DNA of 11,013 nt from Solirubrobacterales bacterium (GTDB taxonomy: Bacteria > Actinomycetota > Thermoleophilia > Solirubrobacterales > 70-9): NCBI GenBank assembly GCA_030152505.1, contig JASLJO010000094.1, positions 1-11,013 on the forward strand. Reading direction: 5' to 3'. How positions within the stretch are numbered: position 1 is the first letter of the stretch; the number at the start of each line of letters is the position of its first letter. The translations under genes were made by a program, and so were the position numbers. Shown here piece by piece: positions 4,544 through 11,013 of the stretch. Below the pieces are notes generated by a model. That model saw only the letters and a list, made by a program, of their open reading frames with translations. It did not search any database and was not told where the DNA came from.

Positions 4544-7166
4544 ACTTGGCGTCGAGCCAGTCCTTGCCGACGCCGATGTCCACCTCCAACGGCGGATCGA
4601 GCTGGTAGGCGGCGCACATCTCGCGCCGCACCAGCTCGATCGCGTCGTCCATCTCCCCCGGCGGGCCCTCGAAGAGCAGCTCGTCGTGGATCTGCAGTAC
4701 CAGCCGGGTCGTCGCCCCGCGCTCGGCGAGGGCCTTCTGGCAACGGACCATCGCCAGCTTGATGATGTCCGCCGCGGTGCCCTGGATCACCGTGTTGACC
4801 GCGAGCCGCTCGCCCAGTCGGCGCGTGTTGGGGTTGCCGGAGCGCAGCTCGGGGATCGGGCGCCGGCGTCCCATCAGCGTGCGCACGTAGCCCTCCTCCT
4901 GGGCGCGCTCCACCACCTGCTCGCGGAAGGCGCGCACCGCCGGAAAGCGCTCCAGATAGCGGGCGACGAATTCCTCGCCCTCTTTGCGCGGGATGTTGAG
5001 CCGGTCGGCGAGGCCGAAGCCGGTCAGCCCGTAGACGATGCCGAAGTTGACCATCTTCGCCTTCGAGCGCTGGCCGACGTCGACATCCTCGCGTGAGATC
5101 TCGAAGACCTCGGCGGCGGTCGCGGCATGGACGTCTTCTCCGGCGCGGAAGATCTCCTTCAGCACCTCCTCCTCGGCGACCTGAGCGAGCACCCGCAGCT
5201 CGACCTGGCTGTAATCGGCGGAGAGCAGGCGGGCGCCGCGCTCGGCGACGAAGCAGGCGCGCACCGGGCGGCCGATCTCGGTGCGGATCGGGATGTTCTG
5301 CAGGTTGGGGTTGGTACTCGAGAGCCGCCCGGTCGTGGTCGAAGCCTGGTTGAAGGTGGTGTGGACACGGCCGGTGCCGGGGTCGATCAGGTCCGGCAGC
5401 GAGTCGAGGTAGGTGTTCTTCAGCTTGGTCAGCTCGCGCCACTGCTCGATCTTCTCGACGATCGGGTGCTCGTCGCGGATCTGGGCGAGGACGCGGGCGT
5501 CGGTGGAGAAGCCCGTTTTCCCGCGCCGCTTCTTCGTCAGGCCGAGCTTCTCGAAGAGGATGCGGCCGACCTGCTGCGGCGAGCCGATCGTGAACTCCTC
5601 CTCGGCCAGCTCGAAGATCTCCTTCTCCAGGGTGGCGATCCGCTCGCCGAAGCCGGCGCCGACCTCGGCCAGACGCTCGGCGTCGAGCTTCAGCCCCTCG
5701 CGCTCCATCGCGGCGAGGACGTGGACCAGCGGCAGCTCCACCTCGTGCAGCAGCGACTCCAGTTCGAGCTGCGCGAGGCGGGGACGCTGCGACTCGGCGA
5801 GGGCGGCGACGAGCCGAGCTTCCTCGGGTGGGTCGAGACCAGCCTCGACCTCCTCGCCGAGCGCCATCTGGCCGTCCTCCTCGCCGCTCTCCGCACTGGC
5901 GCCCTCGGCGAGGCCGATGCCCGCGTCGGCCGCCAACTCGGTCAGCTCGTAGGTGCGCCGCTGCGGCTCCAGCAGGTAAGCGGCGAGCACCGTGTCGTGA
6001 TCGAGCGCCAGATCGACGCCCTCGCGTGCGGCGGCGGCGAGCAGGCCGTGGCGGCCGCCACCGAGCGACTTGGCATCGTGGGCGGCAAGCGGCCGGCCGG
6101 CGAGGGCGACCGCGAGCTCGTCGAGGGTCGAGTTGCCGGAGAGCGTGCGCTCGCCCTGGGCCGCCGCCCAGCGCTCGCCGGCAATCGCAAGCGCAACCGG
6201 TCCCTCACCGAGGTCCTCGGGCCGGCCTTCCTCCACCTCGACAGCCAGCTCCTGCTCGACGCTGCGGCCGGGTACCGCCTCGCCCTCGGGAAGCGCTTCT
6301 TCGAGCCGCTCCATCACCGCCCGCAGCTCGAACTCGCGCATGAACTCGCGCAGGGCGCCGCGGTCGGGCTCGCTCGCCATCGCCGCCGCCAGGTCGACGC
6401 CGGTCTCGATCTCGTACTGGAGCGTCGCCAGCTGCTTCGACATCCGGGCGTCGTCGGCGTGCTCGACCAGGTTCTGCTTGCGTTTGGCGCCGGAGATCTG
6501 ATCGACGCTCGCCAGTACGTCCTCCAGGTTGCCGAACTGCTGCAGGAGCTGGGTCGCGGTCTTCTCGCCGATCCCGGGGATGCCGGGGATGTTGTCGGAG
6601 GTGTCGCCGCGCAGCCCCATCAGGTCGGTGATCAGCTCGGGCGGCACGCCGTACCGCTCGACCACCGCCTCGCGGTCATAGACCTTCGTCTCGGTGATCC
6701 CCCGCGACGTGCTCATCACCCGCACCCCATCGGCGACCAGTTGGTAGGCGTCGCGGTCCCCGGTCACCACCATCACCTCGATCCCCTGCTCGCGCGCCTG
6801 GCGGACCAGGGAGGCGATCACGTCGTCGGCCTCGTAGCCCTCGACCTTGACGTTGGTGTAGCCGAAGGCCTCGACCAGCGGCATCAGGTTCGGCCACTGC
6901 TCGCGCAGCAGGTCGGGGCGCGGTTTGCGCTGCGCCTTGTAGAGGTCGTAGGTGACCTCGCGCCCGGACATCCCAGCGTCCCAGGCGACGACGACGCCGG
7001 CCGGGTGGTGCTCGTCGATGATCTTCACCAGCATCGAGGCGAGGCCGTAGATCGCGTTGGTCGGCCGCCCGTCGCTGGTCCCGATCGACTCCGGCAGCGC
7101 GAAGAAGGCCCGGTAGGCGAGCGAGTTGCCGTCGATCAGGAAGAGCTCGGGGGCGTCCGCCGACAT
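4542..7166 (-). CDS. polA: DNA polymerase I (proofreading domain degenerate)
   Basis: 874 residues, full length for PolA, the polymerase that fills gaps and removes RNA primers in repair and lagging-strand synthesis. The 5' nuclease domain (about 1-290) has LIDGNS with D12, the acidic clusters EADD (112-115) and GDRD (136-139), and DTSDNIPGIPGIGEKTA around D188 and D191. The polymerase domain carries motif A DYSQVELR (651-658), motif B with R700, K704, F708 and Y712 in the O-helix, and motif C HDE (827-829). The 3'-5' exonuclease fold (about 322-460) appears inactive: the Exo I Asp and Glu positions read Ala (A327, A329) and the Exo II Asp reads Leu (about L368). Taq and mycobacterial PolA show the same kind of loss. 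The start at 7166 lacks a Shine-Dalgarno site but lies 9 bp after the DUF559 gene stop, so translational coupling is likely. Confidence 0.98.
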   Translation of the reverse strand: MSADAPELFLIDGNSLAYRAFFALPESIGTSDGRPTNAIYGLASMLVKIIDEHHPAGVVVAWDAGMSGREVTYDLYKAQRKPRPDLLREQWPNLMPLVEAFGYTNVKVEGYEADDVIASLVRQAREQGIEVMVVTGDRDAYQLVADGVRVMSTSRGITETKVYDREAVVERYGVPPELITDLMGLRGDTSDNIPGIPGIGEKTATQLLQQFGNLEDVLASVDQISGAKRKQNLVEHADDARMSKQLATLQYEIETGVDLAAAMASEPDRGALREFMREFELRAVMERLEEALPEGEAVPGRSVEQELAVEVEEGRPEDLGEGPVALAIAGERWAAAQGERTLSGNSTLDELAVALAGRPLAAHDAKSLGGGRHGLLAAAAREGVDLALDHDTVLAAYLLEPQRRTYELTELAADAGIGLAEGASAESGEEDGQMALGEEVEAGLDPPEEARLVAALAESQRPRLAQLELESLLHEVELPLVHVLAAMEREGLKLDAERLAEVGAGFGERIATLEKEIFELAEEEFTIGSPQQVGRILFEKLGLTKKRRGKTGFSTDARVLAQIRDEHPIVEKIEQWRELTKLKNTYLDSLPDLIDPGTGRVHTTFNQASTTTGRLSSTNPNLQNIPIRTEIGRPVRACFVAERGARLLSADYSQVELRVLAQVAEEEVLKEIFRAGEDVHAATAAEVFEISREDVDVGQRSKAKMVNFGIVYGLTGFGLADRLNIPRKEGEEFVARYLERFPAVRAFREQVVERAQEEGYVRTLMGRRRPIPELRSGNPNTRRLGERLAVNTVIQGTAADIIKLAMVRCQKALAERGATTRLVLQIHDELLFEGPPGEMDDAIELVRREMCAAYQLDPPLEVDIGVGKDWLDAK

Positions 7167-7175
7167 CCGACAACT

Positions 7176-8066
7176 CTATGAGGCGGACGCGAGCGCGTCG
7201 CGCAGGTCAGCCGCAACTTGGGCGCCTTCCTCGCGCACTTGGAGTTCGCTGAATCGGCGCACCTCGAAGCCACGGCGGCGCAGCTCGAGATCGCGGGCGC
7301 GGTCGCCTTCGAAGGCGATGCCGCCACGGTGGTAGCGGTAACTGTCGGTCTCGACCGCGAGCCGGTGAGCGGACCAGAGGAAGTCCACGGTCCAGCGCCC
7401 GACGCTGACGTTGACCTGCGGCGGCGGCAGCCCCGCGTGGCGGCAAAGCGCTAGGAAGTCCCGCTCGAGGTCGCTGCGGGTCCGGTCGGTCTCGATCTGC
7501 GGCCCGAGCGAGTACCCGGCGATCTCCGCCTCCCGCACCGCACGCCGCCACAACCGCGGCGGTACGGCGCCGCGCAGGTCGGCGACGGTGCGGGCAGGCG
7601 TGGTGACCGGAATGCCGCGGCGCCGGGTAATGAGGGTGGCATGGCGTTCGTCGCCGTCGCCAGGCTGTGATGCGCCGACGGATTCCGCGGCTCGGAGCGA
7701 AGCGCACCAGTGCACCCGGATCCCCACCCGCTTCCGCCGGCCGCCATAGGAGGGCACCGAGACGTCGACGGGACCCGCCATCGGCCGCAGCAGCTCCCAC
7801 AGCGCCGCCGCGCTGCGATGGCTCAGCACCGCCTCGTCCCCGCAAGCGAGGACCGCCGCCATCCAGCAAGCCTCGAGCGCTAGCCCCGCGTGCCCAACCG
7901 CGTAGACCCCGCGGTGAACCCGGTGCAATCGCCCCGCCTCGACCCTTCGTGACACAGCGCTCTTGTCGAGCCCAGCCTCCCGAAGCTGCGCGAGCGCGAC
8001 GACACCATGCTGTCCCTTTGCAATCCCGGCGACGATCGCCTCGGGTCTGGCGCCTTCCTCTCGCAT
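7176..8066 (-). CDS. AbiEi-like helix-turn-helix fused to DUF559 endonuclease-like domain
   Basis: 296 residues. The N-terminal part (about 8-58: GQHGVVALAQLREAGLDKSA, then VSRRVEAGRLHRVHRGVYAV) matches the winged-helix module annotated as AbiEi-family antitoxin N-terminal domain. A middle region (about 64-165) resembles that of many actinobacterial members. The C-terminal DUF559 domain (about 200-278) is related to Vsr-type PD-(D/E)XK nucleases. It retains VDF with D228, VET with E239 and the following D241, H246, and DRARDLELRRRGFEVRRF. DNA binding and nuclease activity are family-based inference, and no toxin partner is adjacent. ATG 8066 is the only ordinary start before the helix-turn-helix, yet it has no Shine-Dalgarno site and lies in a hairpin loop that also encodes the first codons. 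The gene lies 9 bp upstream of polA and 51 bp downstream of the exported-protein gene. Confidence 0.82.
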   Translation of the reverse strand: MREEGARPEAIVAGIAKGQHGVVALAQLREAGLDKSAVSRRVEAGRLHRVHRGVYAVGHAGLALEACWMAAVLACGDEAVLSHRSAAALWELLRPMAGPVDVSVPSYGGRRKRVGIRVHWCASLRAAESVGASQPGDGDERHATLITRRRGIPVTTPARTVADLRGAVPPRLWRRAVREAEIAGYSLGPQIETDRTRSDLERDFLALCRHAGLPPPQVNVSVGRWTVDFLWSAHRLAVETDSYRYHRGGIAFEGDRARDLELRRRGFEVRRFSELQVREEGAQVAADLRDALASAS

Positions 8067-8089
8067 ACCGAGAGAAAGGCGCCAGACCC
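8043..8089 (-). repeat. 21-bp inverted repeat with the DUF559 start codon in its loop
   Basis: The arms at 8043-8063 and 8069-8089 are complementary over 21 positions with one exception, separated by five bases. In the minus-strand transcript the odd position is a G-U wobble, so the RNA stem is unbroken; on the plus strand the same position is an A-C mismatch. The five-base loop contains the ATG of the DUF559 gene, and the downstream arm encodes its first residues (REEGARP). The central GGCGCC in each arm adds stability. No T-tract follows. It could be a REP-like dispersed palindrome, a translation-blocking hairpin, or a terminator for the upstream gene. Confidence 0.9.
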
Positions 8090-8117
8090 CCTCGCTTTAC
8101 CCCCGCCCCCAGCGGCT

Positions 8118-9020
8118 TTAGCGCCGCCGGCCCTCGAATTCGCGCAATTCGGCGCGGTTGATGCTCGCCCGCATCGCGGAACCGGTGAGGGGGACCCCCG
8201 GGTGCCCGGGGAAATCGACGGTGAGGTTCCCAGTCCAGTGCGGGCGGTTGCCGGATGGCCGCCGTAGCCTCCCCGTCCCGGCGAACGGGGGCGGCGGCGT
8301 CACCGTCGCGGTACGAAACGACCGCGTTACGCGGAAGGCCGCTGGGCCTGCCGTCGCCCTGACCAGCCTGACGATGCCGACGTCGCCGTTCGACTCGTAG
8401 GAGGAAGCACGGAAGAAACTCTTGGCGCCGGGGTGGTTCTTGACGGCCTGGAAGAAAAGGCCGCTGCCTGCCAACGACCCGGCGGACAGCACCGCGCCGT
8501 CGATGCCGCTGCCGGAGACCACGACGGTGGCCGTCCCGCAGAGAAATTTCAGGTCGCCCGGCGCCGCGCTGGCGCTGAGGTCCGTGTAGCCGCCCTCGCC
8601 GTGGAATTCGATCGTCCCTTCGTAATAGCCCGCCGCGTAGGAGATGGTGCGGCCGCAGCGCCCCACCCGCGTTTCGGTCCCCCCAACCGGCCGGTAGTTG
8701 ACAGCGACTCGGCCGAGCGGGCCGAAGCTGGCCGCAAACGAGGTCGCCGTCGCGGTCGCCGGGGCTATGTAGGCAGCGTAGGAACCGTTCCGGGAGGCGA
8801 TCAACGCAACCTCGCTCGGGCTCCCGAAGCTGGCGGGATATCCGGCGACCCTGATCTCGAAACCGTTGCTGCCTTCCAGCGCAAACTCTCCCGGGGCGGG
8901 CAGGACGGCCGCCGGCGCCGGCTGGGCCGCCGCGGCCGACACGACAAGGCAGACCCCGATCAGCGCGATCGCCGGCGACCGTCTGCCAACCGCCCCGCTC
9001 CCACTCCGGGCGCGCTTCAC
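8118..9020 (-). CDS. Exported protein of unknown function
   Basis: 300 residues, GTG start. The N-terminus is basic (KRARSGSGAVGRR), followed by a hydrophobic stretch (about 16-32) and an Ala/Pro-rich region with signal peptidase sites near residues 32-38. The mature part is rich in Gly, Ser, Ala and alternating hydrophobics, suggesting a beta-rich fold. Two cysteines, C122 and C161, could form a disulfide. Notable stretches are GEGGYTDLSASA (141-152) and a C-terminal HWTGNLTVDFPGHPGVPLTG (261-280). I recognise no characterised family; similar exported proteins seem to occur in Thermoleophilia, but this is recollection rather than a search. The start is divergent from the malic enzyme gene, only 62 bp away. 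Confidence 0.7.
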   Translation of the reverse strand: MKRARSGSGAVGRRSPAIALIGVCLVVSAAAAQPAPAAVLPAPGEFALEGSNGFEIRVAGYPASFGSPSEVALIASRNGSYAAYIAPATATATSFAASFGPLGRVAVNYRPVGGTETRVGRCGRTISYAAGYYEGTIEFHGEGGYTDLSASAAPGDLKFLCGTATVVVSGSGIDGAVLSAGSLAGSGLFFQAVKNHPGAKSFFRASSYESNGDVGIVRLVRATAGPAAFRVTRSFRTATVTPPPPFAGTGRLRRPSGNRPHWTGNLTVDFPGHPGVPLTGSAMRASINRAELREFEGRRR

Positions 9021-9051
9021 CGACCGAACCTACCCGATGGCTGGCCGGCCG

Positions 9052-9082
9052 GCTAGCTCGCCTGGGCGGCGAATCTGATTCG

Positions 9083-9091
<9 letters not shown>
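9052..9091. promoter_or_regulatory. Paired GCTAGCT sites in the divergent promoter region
   Basis: GCTAGCT occurs at 9052-9058 and 9085-9091, 33 bp apart (about three helical turns), within or beside the 62-bp gap between the exported-protein gene and the malic enzyme gene. The core GCTAGC is palindromic and contains CTAG, often scarce in bacterial DNA. Two seven-base matches could be chance; no regulator is known. Confidence 0.2.
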
Positions 9092-10549
<1,458 letters not shown>

Positions 10550-10552
10550 GGC

Positions 10553-11013
10553 GTGAAGGTACTCCTCACCGGGGCGAGCGGGCTGATCGGCTCGGCGCTC
10601 GGCGACGCTCTGCTGGCGCGGGGCGAGGAGGTGGTGGGGCTGACGCGCGACCCCGAGCGGGCGCGCCGCGGCAACCCGAAGGTGAGCTGGCACGCCTGGG
10701 AGCCGATCCTGGAACGGCCGCCGGCGGCCGCCTTCGAGGGCGTCGACGGCGTCGTCAACCTGGTCGGCGAGAAGATCGCCCAGCGCTGGACCGAGGAGGC
10801 CAAGCACCGGATCATGGAGACCCGGCGGACCGGCACCCACAACCTGGTCGGCGCGATCGCCGGCCTCGAGCGCAAGCCAACGGTCCTGGTAAGCCAATCC
10901 GCGGTCGGCTTCTACGGCGACCGCGGCGACGCGATCGTTGACGAGTCGGCGCCGGCGGGCGCGAGCTTCGACTCCGTGGTGACCTCGGAATGGGAGAAGG
11001 TGGCGGGGGAGGA
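10553..11013 (+). CDS. TIGR01777-family NAD(P)-dependent epimerase, 5' part (truncated by window edge)
   Basis: 153 codons are visible from GTG 10553. The protein opens with an extended-SDR nucleotide-binding motif (KVLLTGASGLIGSAL, with TGxxGxxG). It continues with features of the TIGR01777/YfcH group: VVNLVGEKIAQRWTEEAKHR (a strand followed by the [KR]xxW-like segment), an ETRRTGTHNLV helix, and VSQSAVGFYGDRGD, where the S/A-VGFYG block supplies the Tyr position. The substrate is unknown for the family; some members neighbour cell-division or cofactor genes. The start is three bases after the malic enzyme stop, and a GAGGT within the last malic enzyme codons may serve as ribosome binding site, so coupled expression is likely. 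The C-terminal half lies beyond the window. Confidence 0.9.
   Translation, partial: MKVLLTGASGLIGSALGDALLARGEEVVGLTRDPERARRGNPKVSWHAWEPILERPPAAAFEGVDGVVNLVGEKIAQRWTEEAKHRIMETRRTGTHNLVGAIAGLERKPTVLVSQSAVGFYGDRGDAIVDESAPAGASFDSVVTSEWEKVAGE

Noticed and set aside
4096..5442. A 448-codon minus-strand frame spanning the polA 3' end and the DUF5666-like gene
   Set aside because: Arg/Pro/Gly-rich translation without motifs. It overlaps polA in another frame and crosses into an opposing gene with a good ribosome binding site.
5127..7181. A 684-codon plus-strand open frame opposite polA
   Set aside because: It is the antisense of a fully recognisable DNA polymerase I. Its translation has the Leu/Asp/Gly/Arg-rich makeup typical of shadows in GC-rich DNA and no domain.
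7176..8066. Type IV toxin-antitoxin system (AbiEi/AbiEii)
   Set aside because: Only the AbiEi-like N-terminal helix-turn-helix is present, fused to DUF559. No AbiEii nucleotidyltransferase toxin is encoded nearby.
8203..8218. CCCCGGG/CCCGGGG palindrome considered as a regulatory hairpin
   Set aside because: It lies inside the exported-protein coding region and encodes a conserved-looking PGHPG stretch; GC composition explains it.
9038..9056. GGCCGGCC-centred palindrome between the divergent exported-protein and malic enzyme genes
   Set aside because: Short, with one mismatch and built only of G and C, so readily expected by chance in this composition.

Overview
The window is GC-rich, with tightly packed genes on both strands and strongly GC-ending codons. 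Gene content points to the Actinomycetota, most probably the class Thermoleophilia (Solirubrobacter-like). The signs are polA and rpsA near each other, an ECF sigma factor carrying a membrane-anchored low-complexity tail, a DUF559 nuclease fused to an AbiEi-like helix-turn-helix, and weak or absent Shine-Dalgarno sites at many starts. The lineage is inferred from style and protein families, not from a marker-gene comparison.

Layout. Positions 1-709 (minus) hold the 5' part of rpsA, the gene for ribosomal protein S1, which runs off the left end. A divergent plus-strand FAD-dependent oxidoreductase of the geranylgeranyl-reductase type (828-1967) follows. Its 3' end overlaps, tail to tail, a small DMT/YdcZ-type membrane protein (1872-2309, minus). 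From 2430 to 4502 (plus) lie an ECF sigma factor with a transmembrane segment and a long His/Gly/Asp/Ser-rich tail, and an exported DUF5666-like protein whose core is split by a His/acid-rich insert. Positions 4542-7166 (minus) encode DNA polymerase I with a degenerate proofreading domain. It is preceded by a DUF559 nuclease-like gene (7176-8066) whose start codon sits in the loop of a 21-bp hairpin, and by an exported protein of unknown function (8118-9020). Divergently, 9083-10549 (plus) encodes an ACT-domain malic enzyme. Three bases later comes a TIGR01777-type NAD(P)-dependent epimerase that runs off the right end.

How the parts relate. polA and rpsA share a strand and are direct neighbours in other actinobacteria such as Mycobacterium tuberculosis, so the genes at 828-4502 look like a lineage-specific insertion into that block. 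The sigma factor and the exported protein downstream look like one unit: a cytoplasmic sigma factor tethered to a His-rich extracytoplasmic tail, plus a secreted protein with a similarly His- and acid-rich loop, and no separate anti-sigma gene. The DUF559 gene and polA are 9 bp apart and probably cotranscribed. The malic enzyme and the epimerase are probably translationally coupled.

No rRNA, tRNA, CRISPR array, prophage or recognisable insertion sequence was seen. No gene-free stretch exceeds 300 bases; the longest gaps are about 120 bp, at 710-827 and 2310-2429.
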